Below, piece by piece: positions 36,073 through 45,165 of a stretch of 64,000 nucleotides of DNA; position 1 is the first letter of the stretch, and each line of letters opens with the position of its first letter. Position numbers and translations under genes: made by a program. The DNA is taken from NCBI GenBank assembly GCA_964434425.1, contig CAYSVH010000014.1:15867-79866 (forward strand), read 5' to 3'. The stretch is from CALMEC01 sp964434425. Lineage in GTDB: Bacteria; Actinomycetota; Thermoleophilia; Miltoncostaeales; Miltoncostaeaceae. The notes under the pieces were generated by a model. It worked only from the letters and a program-made list of their open reading frames with translations, ran no database searches and had not been told where the DNA came from.

Positions 36073-37380
36073 GTGAAACCCGATGAGGCCGTGGGGTACG
36101 TCGAGGAGCGCGAGGTCCTCGGCATGCGGTTCGGCCTCGATCGCATGCGCCACCTGCTGGAACACCTCGGGCGGCCACAGGCCGGCCGGCCGGCCGTCCA
36201 CGTCGTCGGAACGAACGGCAAGACGTCGACCGTCCGCTACACGGCGGCGCTGCTGCAGGCGGCCGGCCGGCGCGTGGGCGCGTACACGTCGCCGCACATC
36301 ACCCACTGGCGGGAGCGCATCCAGGTGGACGGCGTGCCCATCGGTGATGAGGCCTTCGCCGACGCGGTGACCGCGGTCGCCGAAGCCGCGGCGACGCTCG
36401 AGGACGATCCGGCCACGCAGTTCGAGGTGCTCACGGCGGCGGCGTTCACCGCGCTGGACCGTGCCGGCGTCGACACGCTCGTCGTGGAGGCCGGTCTGGG
36501 CGGCCGCTACGACGCGAGCAACGTCCTGGACGACGCCGTCGTCGTCCTGACGAACGTGACCCGCGAGCACACGGACCTGCTGGGCGACACCGAGTACGCC
36601 ATCGCCGGAGAGAAGCTGGCCGTGGCACCGGACGGCAGCGACCGGCTGATCATCGGGCCCCTCACACCCGTCGCCGCGGCCGCCGTCCGGAAGATCGCCC
36701 GCGAACGGCTCCTCCGCGCGTGGTGGGCCGGGGAGGACGTCCTCATGGACGCGTCCGGTCCCGGACGGTTCGCCGTGACGACGCCCATGGGACGTCACAC
36801 GGTGGATGCCGTCCCGGGGTCGTATCAGCGCTGGAACGCGGCACTCGCCGTCGCGGCGGCCGAGCGGCTCCTGGGCGGCGCGCTCCCCTCGAAGGACGTG
36901 TACAGCGCCCTTGCCGCCGCGGTCAACCCCGGTCGCTTCGAGATCGTCGCGGGGACACCCACGATCATCCTGGACGGTGCGCACAATCCTGCCGGCATGG
37001 AGGCCCTCGTCCGCGACCTGCCGCGAGGCCGGCGGATCGTGGCCGTCCTCTCGATCCTCCGCGACAAGGACCGCGCCGCCATGCTGGCGCCGCTCTCACG
37101 ACGCGTGGATCATGTCGTCGCCACGCGGTCGCGCAACCCGCGCGTCACCCCGGCCGGCGAGCTCAGTCGTGCGGTCGGCGACGAAGGGATGGCCGTTGAG
37201 GTCGTCGAAGAACCGGGGGACGCGGTGTCCCGTGCCCGCGACCTGGCGGGTCCCGACGGCGTCGTCGTCGTCTGCGGGTCGCTCTACCTTCTCACGGACG
37301 TCCGTGACGTGATACTGGGTCGCTGGGGTTCACCCCCTGGTAAACTCGCCCGCGAAACTCCCGGAAATGGCCGGAACTGA
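36073..37380 (+). CDS. folC: Dihydrofolate synthase / folylpolyglutamate synthase
   Basis: A 435-residue ATP-dependent ligase that adds glutamate to dihydropteroate or folates. The P-loop is VVGTNGKTST (residues 44-53), followed by YTSPHI, the LVVEAGLGGRYDASNVLD segment with the conserved ANV-like core, and LDGAHNPAGM in the C-terminal domain. I chose GTG at 36073, 16 bp after the MITE-like repeat, with CGGAG upstream; the frame is open further upstream only through the repeat. It is followed closely by a small zinc-ribbon gene and ndk. Confidence 0.94.
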   Translation: MKPDEAVGYVEEREVLGMRFGLDRMRHLLEHLGRPQAGRPAVHVVGTNGKTSTVRYTAALLQAAGRRVGAYTSPHITHWRERIQVDGVPIGDEAFADAVTAVAEAAATLEDDPATQFEVLTAAAFTALDRAGVDTLVVEAGLGGRYDASNVLDDAVVVLTNVTREHTDLLGDTEYAIAGEKLAVAPDGSDRLIIGPLTPVAAAAVRKIARERLLRAWWAGEDVLMDASGPGRFAVTTPMGRHTVDAVPGSYQRWNAALAVAAAERLLGGALPSKDVYSALAAAVNPGRFEIVAGTPTIILDGAHNPAGMEALVRDLPRGRRIVAVLSILRDKDRAAMLAPLSRRVDHVVATRSRNPRVTPAGELSRAVGDEGMAVEVVEEPGDAVSRARDLAGPDGVVVVCGSLYLLTDVRDVILGRWGSPPGKLARETPGNGRN

Positions 37381-37463
37381 GAGGTCACGCCCTGCTATCC
37401 GCAAACGTATTCGACTCGCTTTCGAACTTCTTCGACTCACCCTGGTGGTCGGTTCTGCGGGTC

Positions 37464-37916
37464 ATGCTGATCATCTTCATCGTCCTCATGTGGCTCGGAC
37501 TGTGCGTATGGGTGTTCAATGACGCCCGACGCCGGAGGAGCGCACCGGGGTTCCCCTACCTGATGGGGTTCATCGCCCTCATCATCCCGTTCCTCGGGGC
37601 TCTCGTGTACGTGGCGATCCGCCCGCCCGAGACGCTTCAGGAGCAGCGCGACCGTGAGCTCGAGACGCTCGCCCTCACCCGGGAGGCATCGCTCCGATGC
37701 CCCGAGTGCGGCTATGCCACCGATCCCACGTACATGCTGTGCCCGTCATGCATGCGCCGGCTCAAGGAGCCGTGCGAGAACTGCGCGCGTCCGGTCGACC
37801 CCCGGTGGACCGTCTGCCCGTGGTGTGAGCACGCCATGACGTCACCCGTAACCGAGCTTCCCTTCGTCGGCCCGATCGATGCCGGCGACGACCCAAAAGG
37901 ACTAACCACACATTGA
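37464..37916 (+). CDS. Membrane-anchored double zinc-ribbon protein
   Basis: A protein of 150 residues from the first ATG, with a hydrophobic segment at residues 1-18 (MLIIFIVLMWLGLCVWVF), a second at about 32-53, and a cytoplasmic tail carrying four CxxC-type knuckles (RCPECGY, LCPSCMRR, PCENCARP, VCPWCEH). The family is widespread beside ndk or folC in actinobacteria but uncharacterised as far as I know. The coding character extends 24 codons upstream to a CTG at 37392 that has AGAGG at ideal distance, so the true start may be there. Its TGA overlaps the TTG of ndk. Confidence 0.82.
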   Translation: MLIIFIVLMWLGLCVWVFNDARRRRSAPGFPYLMGFIALIIPFLGALVYVAIRPPETLQEQRDRELETLALTREASLRCPECGYATDPTYMLCPSCMRRLKEPCENCARPVDPRWTVCPWCEHAMTSPVTELPFVGPIDAGDDPKGLTTH

Positions 37917-38314
37917 GCGAGCGTACGTTCATCATGATCAAGCCCGACGCGGTCGCCCGCGGCCTGTCCGGCGAGATCATCGCCCGTATCGAGCGTCGGG
38001 GTTTCACGATCACCGGCCTCAAGATGGTCGACATGGCCCGTGAGGTGGCCGAGGAACACTACGGCGAGCACCGCGAGCGCCCCTTCTTCGGCGAGCTCGT
38101 GGACTTCATCACCTCCGGCCCCGTCGTCATGCTGACCGTCGAGGGTGAGAACGCCATCTCGGTGATGCGCACCATGATGGGCGCGACGAACCCGGCCGAC
38201 GCCGCTCCCGGCACCATCCGCGGTGACTACGCCCTCTCGGTGGCCGAGAACATCATTCACGGCTCGGACGGTTCCGAGTCCGCCGAGCGCGAACTCGCGC
38301 TCCACTTCGGCTGA
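37913..38314 (+). CDS. ndk: Nucleoside diphosphate kinase
   Basis: A 133-residue enzyme that transfers the gamma phosphate between nucleoside triphosphates and diphosphates. MIKPDAVARG at the N-terminus, RPFFGELVDFITSGPVV, and the phospho-histidine in ENIIHGSD (His116) are intact. The start is TTG at 37913, overlapping the stop of the zinc-ribbon gene as TTGA, with AAAAGGA upstream. It is followed by maf after 25 bp. Confidence 0.97.
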   Translation: MSERTFIMIKPDAVARGLSGEIIARIERRGFTITGLKMVDMAREVAEEHYGEHRERPFFGELVDFITSGPVVMLTVEGENAISVMRTMMGATNPADAAPGTIRGDYALSVAENIIHGSDGSESAERELALHFG

Positions 38315-38339
38315 CCGCGCCGGACCCTCTCAGAGGCCT

Positions 38340-38945
38340 GTGGCGGGCGTGATCGTCCTCGCATCCCGCTCGCCGCAGCGCCGCTCCCTCCTGCGATCGC
38401 TCGGCGTCGACCACCGCGTCGTCGCCTCGGAGTACCCGGAGGACACGCCGGACGGCATGACCGATCCCGGTGAGATCGTGCTGCACCACGCGCGGATGAA
38501 GGCGCGCGACGTGGCCGATCGCGCCGGCGTACCGGTCGGCGGAGCCGTGCTGGGCTCCGACACAGCCGTGGTCCTGGGCGGCGCGATGCTGGGCAAGCCG
38601 GACGATCGTGACGAGGCCGCCGAGATGCTGGACACCCTCGCCGGACGCACACATCGCGTGGCGAGCGCCATCCACCTCATCCGCGACACCGGAGACGAAC
38701 GCGGGCACGTCTCCTGGACCGACGTGACGTTCCGCCCGATCCCGACGGCATTGCGGGAGTGGTACCTCGATCGCGGCGAATGGCAGGGCCGGGCGGGGGC
38801 GTACGCCATCCAGGGATCCGGCGCCTGCCTGGTGGAGGGCGTGGACGGGGACTTCACGACGGTGGTCGGCCTGCCCGTCGCCGCACTGGCCCGCATGCTC
38901 GAGGACGTCCGTCTTGCCCCCTGGGCATCACCCGTCACCGATTGA
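38340..38945 (+). CDS. maf: Maf-like nucleoside triphosphate pyrophosphatase
   Basis: A 201-residue house-cleaning pyrophosphatase acting on nucleotides such as dTTP, UTP or modified pyrimidine triphosphates. LASRSPQRRSLL (about residues 6-17) is the Maf signature, GSDTAVVLGGAMLGKP the metal and base-binding segment, and GAYAIQGSGACLVEGVDGDFTTVVGLP the conserved C-terminal motif. The GTG at 38340 has AGAGG just upstream; a GTG three codons on is possible. It lies between ndk and the mre operon, as in many bacteria where maf affects septation. Confidence 0.93.
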   Translation: MAGVIVLASRSPQRRSLLRSLGVDHRVVASEYPEDTPDGMTDPGEIVLHHARMKARDVADRAGVPVGGAVLGSDTAVVLGGAMLGKPDDRDEAAEMLDTLAGRTHRVASAIHLIRDTGDERGHVSWTDVTFRPIPTALREWYLDRGEWQGRAGAYAIQGSGACLVEGVDGDFTTVVGLPVAALARMLEDVRLAPWASPVTD

Positions 38946-39014
38946 CCGCGACCATCGGGGCGAACGTCCCTGAACTCTTGCAAGATGCAGCGCAAACACC
39001 TGCAACGATTGCAG

Positions 39015-39043
39015 TTGGCCAGGGTGGCGGGTGGCGCTAATCT
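39015..39043 (+). promoter_or_regulatory. Candidate promoter of the mre operon
   Basis: TTGGCC (39015-39020) and TAATCT (39038-39043) are 17 nt apart and lie 28 bp before the mreB start. The region just upstream is unusually AT-rich and contains TGCAAGATGCAG and TGCAACGATTGCAG, two similar words. Confidence 0.5.
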
Positions 39044-39070
39044 CCTGCATCTGGCTGGAGTCGGACGCGC

Positions 39071-40135
39071 GTGGGAGGAACGGCCATCGGGCTTTGGGGG
39101 TATCTGACCGGATTCGGCGGTCGTGACATGGCGGTGGACCTGGGAACGGCGAACACGCTCGTGTACGTCCGTGGCCGGGGCATCGTGCTGTCCGAGCCGT
39201 CGGTGGTGGCGATCGACCACCGCAGCAACGAGGTGCACGCCGTCGGCATCGAGGCCAAGCGCATGCTCGGCCGCACACCCGGCAACATCAGTGCCATCCG
39301 GCCGCTGAAGGACGGCGTGATCGCCGACTTCGACGTGACCGAGCAGATGCTCAAGCACTTCATCCGCAAGGTCCACCAGAACCGGTGGGCGCATCCGCGG
39401 GTCGTGGTGTGCGTGCCGTCCGGCGTGACCGGCGTCGAGAAGCGCGCGGTCGTCGAGGCCACGTACTCGGCGGGTGCGCGCGAGGCACAGCTCATCGAGG
39501 AGCCCATGGCCGCGGCGATCGGCGCCGGCCTTCCCGTGGCCGAGCCGACCGGCAGCATGGTCGTCGACATCGGCGGTGGCACCAGCGAGGTCGCCGTGAT
39601 CTCGCTCGGCGGCATCGTCGTCGCCCAGTCCGTGCGCGTCGGAGGCGACGAGCTGGACGACGCGATCATCAACTACACCAAGCGCGAGCACAAGCTGATG
39701 ATCGGCACCCAGACCGCGGAGGAGGTGAAGCTCGAGATCGGGTCCGCCTATCCGCTGGCCGAGGAGGTGCAGGCCGAGATCCGCGGCCGCGACATGATCA
39801 CTGGTCTTCCCAAGACGGTCGTGCTTTCTTCTGAGGATGTCCGCGTCGCCCTCGAAGAACCACTGCAGTCCATCATCGACGCGGTGAAGAGCACCCTCGA
39901 CAAGACACCGCCCGAACTCGCGTCCGACATCATGGACCGGGGCATCATGCTCGCCGGTGGCGGGTCGCTCCTGCAGGGCCTCGACGAGCGCCTTCGCCGT
40001 GAGACCGAGATGCCGATCCACGTGGCCGATTCGCCGCTCACCTGCGTCGCCGTGGGTTCCGGGCGCGCCCTCGAGGAGTTCGAGGTGATGCGCAAGTCGT
40101 CCGGCAACAAACGAGCCAGGCGTCCGCGGTATTAG
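39071..40135 (+). CDS. mreB: Rod shape-determining protein MreB
   Basis: A 354-residue bacterial actin. It shows phosphate 1 MAVDLGTANTLVYV, EEPMAAAIGAGLP, phosphate 2 MVVDIGGGTSEVAVISLGG, and adenosine motif GIMLAGGGSLLQGLDERL, all of usual spacing. It polymerises under the membrane and positions the elongation machinery made by mreC, mreD, mrdA and rodA downstream. The GTG at 39071 is the only standard start; the sequence GGGAGGA just after it would instead place an ATC at 39086 as start. The operon's genes follow with little or no spacing. Confidence 0.95.
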   Translation: MGGTAIGLWGYLTGFGGRDMAVDLGTANTLVYVRGRGIVLSEPSVVAIDHRSNEVHAVGIEAKRMLGRTPGNISAIRPLKDGVIADFDVTEQMLKHFIRKVHQNRWAHPRVVVCVPSGVTGVEKRAVVEATYSAGAREAQLIEEPMAAAIGAGLPVAEPTGSMVVDIGGGTSEVAVISLGGIVVAQSVRVGGDELDDAIINYTKREHKLMIGTQTAEEVKLEIGSAYPLAEEVQAEIRGRDMITGLPKTVVLSSEDVRVALEEPLQSIIDAVKSTLDKTPPELASDIMDRGIMLAGGGSLLQGLDERLRRETEMPIHVADSPLTCVAVGSGRALEEFEVMRKSSGNKRARRPRY

Positions 40136-40190
40136 TGAGGACGGGGCACAGCGCCCGGACGGCGCGAGCGGCACTGTCTCGCCGCGCACC

Positions 40191-41150
40191 ATGGAGGCGG
40201 AAGGGGTCTCACGCGTCTCGCGGCGTCGCATCGCGCTGCGCCGGGGCATCGTCATCGGCCTGCTCGTCATCTGCGTCCTCATGCTCACCTCGTTCTTCCG
40301 TGAGGGGGAGGGCGGCTTCCTCCACAGCGTGAAGGGAACGGTGACCGACATCGTCAACCCGGTGCAGGGTGCGGCGTCGGCGGCGATCCGGCCGTTCCAG
40401 AACCTCGTCGGATGGATCCGCGACTCGCGGTCGGCCGCGAACGAGCGGGACCGGCTCCGGGATGAGGTCGCGCACCTCCAGTCCGAGCTCGCGAGGCGCG
40501 ACGACAACAGGGAGACCAGCGACGAGTACCGGGAGCAGGCCGCGATCCAGCTCCAGCTGGGTGAGGACCCGAACATCGCCGGGGCGTATGAGATCACGGC
40601 GGCTCGCGTGGCGAGCCGCCCGCTGTTCGAGACCCGTCAGTCGGCGCGCATCGACAAGGGCCGCGGCGACGGGATCACCGAGAACTCGCTGGCGTTCGTG
40701 CCGGCAAGCAGGGGGGACGGTCAGCCGAGCTTCGGTGCGCTCGTCGGCCGCGTCACACGCGTCGACGCGAACTCCGCACGGGTCACCTTCATCACCGATC
40801 CGCTGCGCCCCGTCGCGGCCAACGTCCTGAACGGCGACGAGACCGTGCCGCTCGGCCTGCTGCGCGCCTCCTCGTCGGGGGATCTGACGCTGTCGGGCAT
40901 CCCCGCCCACGTCCGCATCCGGCCCCTGGACAGGGTGGTCACCCGCGGTGCCGGCATCCAGACGCTCTCCTCTCCGTACCCACCGGGACTGCTCATCGGG
41001 TACGTCAACAGCGTGGGACGGGCCAACAACATCAACAGCACGTGGACCGTGCAGGTGAAGCCCTATCGCGACCCCCAGGAACTGCGCACCCTGACCATCC
41101 TCATCCCGAAGAGCGCCGAAGCGAAGAAACGTGCGGGAATCGGCAACTAG
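40191..41150 (+). CDS. mreC: Rod shape-determining protein MreC
   Basis: A 319-residue bitopic membrane protein: short cytoplasmic head, one membrane helix at about residues 20-35 (IVIGLLVICVLMLTSFF), a coiled coil (about 80-110, NERDRLRDEVAHLQSELARRDD), then the beta-barrel MreC domain with ASRPLFETRQSARIDKGRGDGI and GLLIGYVNSVG. It links MreB to the periplasmic synthesis complex. It lies 55 bp after mreB and overlaps mreD by 20 bp. Confidence 0.94.
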   Translation: MEAEGVSRVSRRRIALRRGIVIGLLVICVLMLTSFFREGEGGFLHSVKGTVTDIVNPVQGAASAAIRPFQNLVGWIRDSRSAANERDRLRDEVAHLQSELARRDDNRETSDEYREQAAIQLQLGEDPNIAGAYEITAARVASRPLFETRQSARIDKGRGDGITENSLAFVPASRGDGQPSFGALVGRVTRVDANSARVTFITDPLRPVAANVLNGDETVPLGLLRASSSGDLTLSGIPAHVRIRPLDRVVTRGAGIQTLSSPYPPGLLIGYVNSVGRANNINSTWTVQVKPYRDPQELRTLTILIPKSAEAKKRAGIGN

Positions 41151-41706
41151 CCCCACCCTGCCCGAGGAGCCCCAGCCCTGGATCCGATCGGCCGTGTGGA
41201 GCACCGTCGTCTTCCTCGGGGTCGCGCTCGCGGTCCAGGTGATGCTCATCCAGCGCATCGAGATCGGTGACCTGCGCACCGTCCCGGACCTCGTGATCGT
41301 CGCCGTCGTCGCCGTCGGCATGTACCGCGGGGTGGTCGCCGGTGCCGTCGGCGGCTTCGTGACCGGTGTCGGCGTCGAGCTCATGCTGCCCGGGGACACC
41401 CTCGGGGTCGTCGCCCTGGCCGGAGTCGCCGTGGGCGCGTGGTGCGGGCGCTACGCGACCGCCACGGACGAACCCACATGGTGGCTCTTCCTCCTGGTGG
41501 CGACCGTCGCCTCGGGCCTGGTGCCGTTCTGGGTCGGGTCGGTGCACGCCCTGCGCGGTGACGGGCCGTCCATCTCCCAGATCGTGGCCGACCTGGCCGG
41601 ACCGCAGATGGTGTTCGCACCGTTCCTCGCGGCTATCGTGTGGTGGGTCGCGCGCCGACTCCTCGGTTCCCGTCAGGTGATCGAACCGGGGATGATGTCG
41701 TCATGA
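41131..41706 (+). CDS. mreD: Rod shape-determining protein MreD
   Basis: A 191-residue polytopic membrane protein with about five hydrophobic segments. The first (residues 19-37) precedes IQRIEIGDLRTVPDLVIVAVVAVGMYRGVVAGAVGGFVTGV, the typical MreD core with the conserved P-D-L. The start GTG lies within the mreC coding end, a 20-bp overlap. The last residues overlap no further gene; mrdA begins 10 bp downstream. The family call rests on topology, the P-D-L core and position. Confidence 0.9.
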   Translation: MRESATSPTLPEEPQPWIRSAVWSTVVFLGVALAVQVMLIQRIEIGDLRTVPDLVIVAVVAVGMYRGVVAGAVGGFVTGVGVELMLPGDTLGVVALAGVAVGAWCGRYATATDEPTWWLFLLVATVASGLVPFWVGSVHALRGDGPSISQIVADLAGPQMVFAPFLAAIVWWVARRLLGSRQVIEPGMMSS

Positions 41707-41716
41707 GAGCCATTCG

Positions 41717-43750
41717 ATGAGCACCGGACCACGTATCTCACAGCCCGACATGCCGCAGCGCGGGACCCTCGGCATGGGGCACCCCATGAATCCCCGGACC
41801 GCCCGCCGGATCGCCCTCTTCGGGTCGATCGCGCTCGTCCTGTTCGGCATCCTGATCCTCCGGCTGTGGTTCCTCCAGGTGGTGGGCGCCTCCGACTCTC
41901 AGGCGCAGGCGAGCGCCAACACGGTCCGCACCATCAACATCCCCGCGCCTCGCGGTGAGATCCGGGACCGGACGGGCAAGAGGCTCGCGGAGAGCCAGAC
42001 GGCGCTCGACCTGGTGGCGCTGCCGCAGGACGTGGGGGTGAGCGTCGACTACGGGTCCGGTGACGTCACCATCTCGGACAGCGGCAAGCGCACGCTGGCG
42101 CGCATCGGGAAGGCCCTGGGCGAGAGGCCACAGCGTCTCCAGAACCTGATGATCAACGGGCAGAGGAAGGAGCCATACAAGTCGGTCGTGCTGAAGGCCG
42201 ACATCGACCCCGGGAGCGACCTCTTCCTCGCCCTCAGCGAGCGCCTGGAGGAGTTCCCCGGCCTTCGTCTGGAGCGCACCCAGCGGCGGTCCTACATCGA
42301 CGACGGCGAGTACATCTCGCACGTCCTCGGATGGGTCGGCCAGATCCCGGCCGAATCGGCCGACGCATACCTGCGCCAGGGATACCGCAACGACGCCCTC
42401 GTGGGCATCTCGGGACTCGAGAACAGGTACGAGCCGTATCTGCGCGGCACGGACGGCGAACGTCGCATCGAGGTCGACGCGATGGGCGAGCCCACCTCGC
42501 GCGGCATCCTCTCGGAACGGCCCGCGAAGGCCGGATCCGTGCTCGTGACCTCCATCGACTACGACGTGCAGAAGGCGCTGTCGGAGGCCCTCCGCGAGAA
42601 GGTCCTGACCTCGTCCGTCGAGGGAGGTGGCGGAGTGGTCATGGACATCCAGACCGGTGAGGTCGTCGCCCTCGCATCCTTTCCCCAGATCCCGATCTCG
42701 GACCTGTCGCGCGGTCGGCGGACGCCGGCCGTCCGGACGATGAACGACGAGAAGGCGAATCCCAGGAGACCCGGACAGAATCGTGCACTGACCGACTACC
42801 ACCCCGCATCGACCTTCAAGGTCGTGACGGCGATCGCGGGCATGCAGTCGGGCGTTCTGAAGCCCGACGAGTTCCTGAGTTCACCGAAGGCCGTCGTGCA
42901 CTTCGGCACGACGTTCAAGAACTTCCGCGAACAGGAACAGCCGGACATGCAACTGCCGATGGCGCTCGCGATGTCCAGCGACACCTACTTCTACCAGGTG
43001 GGTGCCAGGTTCATCAATCGGGCGAGCGCGCGCAACCGGCAGAGCGGCCACACGGCCCTCTACACGTGGACGCGGAACCTGGGATTCGGCGCCCCGACGG
43101 GCATCGACCTGGTTCCGTCCGACAGCGCGGGGATCGTCCCCGACCGGCTGTGGAAGGCCCAGAACATCAGTCCCGACAACCCCCTCGAGGGAAAGGACTG
43201 GAACCGGTGGCGCGCCGGTGACACGGTCAACATGTCCGTCGGCCAGAGCTATCTGAAGGCGACACCCCTCCAGATGGCCCGCCTCTACGCGGCGATCGCC
43301 AACGGAGGGAAGCTCGTGACCCCGCACATCGCGCAGACCGCGAACGATTCTGTGAGCGGAGGTGTGACGGCGGACCTCAAGCGGGGCTTGCGCACGTCGC
43401 AGATCCCGCCCATCCGGCCCGAGTACATGGAGGCCATCAAGAAGGGCCTGCACAACGTCACGAACAACAGCGCCGGTACGGCCGTCAGCGTGTTCGGCGG
43501 GTTCGGCGGCCTCGCCGACGGAAAGACCGGCACCGCGGAGACGGGGCGCCAGGACCATGACCACGCCTGGTTCGTGGGGTACGGGCCCAGCGACAACCCG
43601 AAGTACGTCGTCGCCGTGGTCGTCGAGCATTCGACCGGGACCGGTGGATCCGTCGCGGCTCCCGTCGCGTGCCGGGCGCTCGCCACGGCGCTTGAGGGCA
43701 ACGACCCCGAACGCTGCGGTGACGGTTCGGACTCGAGGCAGCTGGACTGA
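41717..43750 (+). CDS. mrdA: Penicillin-binding protein 2 (elongation transpeptidase)
   Basis: A 677-residue class B penicillin-binding protein. One membrane helix lies at about residues 32-52 (IALFGSIALVLFGILILRLWFL). RGEIRDRTGKRLAES opens the dimerisation domain. Active-site motifs are STFK at 365-368 (Ser365), SSD at about 420 (AMSSDTYF), and KTG at 603-605 (DGKTGTAETG). It cross-links peptidoglycan in the lateral wall together with RodA, whose gene follows directly. The start ATG at 41717 comes 10 bp after mreD; ATGs at 41750 and later are possible. Confidence 0.95.
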   Translation: MSTGPRISQPDMPQRGTLGMGHPMNPRTARRIALFGSIALVLFGILILRLWFLQVVGASDSQAQASANTVRTINIPAPRGEIRDRTGKRLAESQTALDLVALPQDVGVSVDYGSGDVTISDSGKRTLARIGKALGERPQRLQNLMINGQRKEPYKSVVLKADIDPGSDLFLALSERLEEFPGLRLERTQRRSYIDDGEYISHVLGWVGQIPAESADAYLRQGYRNDALVGISGLENRYEPYLRGTDGERRIEVDAMGEPTSRGILSERPAKAGSVLVTSIDYDVQKALSEALREKVLTSSVEGGGGVVMDIQTGEVVALASFPQIPISDLSRGRRTPAVRTMNDEKANPRRPGQNRALTDYHPASTFKVVTAIAGMQSGVLKPDEFLSSPKAVVHFGTTFKNFREQEQPDMQLPMALAMSSDTYFYQVGARFINRASARNRQSGHTALYTWTRNLGFGAPTGIDLVPSDSAGIVPDRLWKAQNISPDNPLEGKDWNRWRAGDTVNMSVGQSYLKATPLQMARLYAAIANGGKLVTPHIAQTANDSVSGGVTADLKRGLRTSQIPPIRPEYMEAIKKGLHNVTNNSAGTAVSVFGGFGGLADGKTGTAETGRQDHDHAWFVGYGPSDNPKYVVAVVVEHSTGTGGSVAAPVACRALATALEGNDPERCGDGSDSRQLD

Positions 43751-43815
43751 GCACCGCCGCGTCACGTCAACCCGTCGGCTGGGGGCTCCGCCGCGTCCGC
43801 ACCATCATCGCCCGG

Positions 43816-44916
43816 ATGGACTGGATCATGCTGGGCGCGGTGCTGGCGCTCTGCGGCTTCGGCATCTACATGGTGCGCATCACGACCCGGGACGACATCA
43901 CGAGCGACCCGGAGTTCTTCTTCACGCGGCAGCTGATCTTCGTCGCGGTGGGGCTCGGCCTCATGGCCGCCGCCATGGCCGTCGACCTCGAACCCCTCTC
44001 CCGCAGACCCTTCGTCATCTGGGGGGTCCTCATCGCCTCCGTCGCGATCGTGCTCGCCGTGGGGCAGACCCGCCGCGGATCGACCCGGTGGGTGGACCTC
44101 GGCTTCTTCCAGTTCCAGCCCTCCGAGGTCGGCAAGGTGGCGATGGTGCTCCTGCTCGCCGCACTCGTGCAGGAACGCTGGAAATCGATCGAGTCGCTCG
44201 GCTTCAGCCTGTTCGTGCTCGGGGTCGCGGCCGTACCGACGCTCATCGTCTTCCTCCAGCCGGACCTCGGCACATCGCTCGTCTACGCCGCGATCACGAT
44301 CGGGATCCTCTTCTTCGCCGGGGTCCCCGGGAAGTTCTTCGCCGGCGCGGCGGGGGTGATCGCCGTGGTCGCGGTCATGGTGGTCTGGATACTCCCGGGG
44401 GCCGGCATCACGGTGCTCCAGGAGTACCAGATGAACCGGCTCACGAGCTTCATCGACTCGGACGCCGATCCCAACGAGACCGGGTTCCAGACCCGTCAGG
44501 CGCGCACGGCCGTCGGGCACGGCGGGGCGACGGGCACGGGCCCCGAGGGCGCCACCCAGGTGCGCAACAACCTGCTGCCCGAGCACCACACGGACTTCAT
44601 CTTCGCGTCGACGGCCGAGATCTACGGGTTCGTCGGGGTCACCGTCCTCATGCTGGTGTTCGGGATCCTGATCTGGCGCATCCTGCGGCTGGTGTCGCGG
44701 GCACCGACCCTGTTCGAACAGCTGGTCGCCGGGGGACTCGCCACGATGCTCGTGTTCCAGGTGTTCGTGAACATCGGCATGAACGTGACGATCATGCCCA
44801 TCACCGGTATCCCGCTGCCGTTCGTGAGCTACGGGGGCAGCCACACGCTCACCAACCTGATCGCCGTGGGCATCCTGCTGCGCATCTACCGCCGAAGCGT
44901 CGTCGCCCCGGTCTGA
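43816..44916 (+). CDS. rodA: Rod shape-determining protein RodA (SEDS glycosyltransferase)
   Basis: A 366-residue polytopic membrane protein of the SEDS family, with ten hydrophobic segments. Signature parts are TRRGSTRWVDLGFFQFQPSEVGKVAMV, FLQPDLGTSLVYA, the conserved catalytic aspartate region, LPEHHTDFIFA, and FVNIGMNVTIMPITGIPLPFVSYGGS. It polymerises glycan strands for PBP2. The first ATG, at 43816, sits right at the first membrane segment; protein-like sequence continues 23 codons upstream to a CTG at 43747 that overlaps the mrdA stop as CTGA, so the true start may be there. Confidence 0.94.
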   Translation: MDWIMLGAVLALCGFGIYMVRITTRDDITSDPEFFFTRQLIFVAVGLGLMAAAMAVDLEPLSRRPFVIWGVLIASVAIVLAVGQTRRGSTRWVDLGFFQFQPSEVGKVAMVLLLAALVQERWKSIESLGFSLFVLGVAAVPTLIVFLQPDLGTSLVYAAITIGILFFAGVPGKFFAGAAGVIAVVAVMVVWILPGAGITVLQEYQMNRLTSFIDSDADPNETGFQTRQARTAVGHGGATGTGPEGATQVRNNLLPEHHTDFIFASTAEIYGFVGVTVLMLVFGILIWRILRLVSRAPTLFEQLVAGGLATMLVFQVFVNIGMNVTIMPITGIPLPFVSYGGSHTLTNLIAVGILLRIYRRSVVAPV

Positions 44917-45003
44917 TCCGCCGCCCGCCGCACACGTCCGGTCACGACGTCCACCCCATGCAGCATTATCCTGGGTGACGATCGACGAATCCGTCCATGA
45001 TGA

Positions 45004-45163
45004 GATGATTGATCCCGCGTCCTCGTGGCGTGGTGCACGCCCCCGGCGGCGCGGACGCGCCACCGGACACCTCGGAAAGGACACCACCCTGACCATCGGC
45101 ACCCGGCAACGCCCCGCATCCACCGGTCGCGCACCCCACATCCACGACACCGCGGACATCTTC
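45004..45163 (+). repeat. MITE-like intergenic repeat, copy 6 (about 160 bp, degenerate ends)
   Basis: It begins GATGATTGATCCCGCG and its right end is decayed (CGCGGACATCTTC). The interior shares CGTGGTGCACGCC, GGAAAGGACACCACCCTGAC and CGCATCCACCGGT with the other copies. It occupies the gap between rodA and the next gene, ending 3 bp before that gene's start. Confidence 0.75.
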
Positions 45164-45165
45164 TG

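Noticed and set aside
45025..45165. Earlier start for the DUF697-like gene
   Set aside because: The extra codons are entirely repeat sequence and give a proline- and arginine-rich stretch with no protein character.
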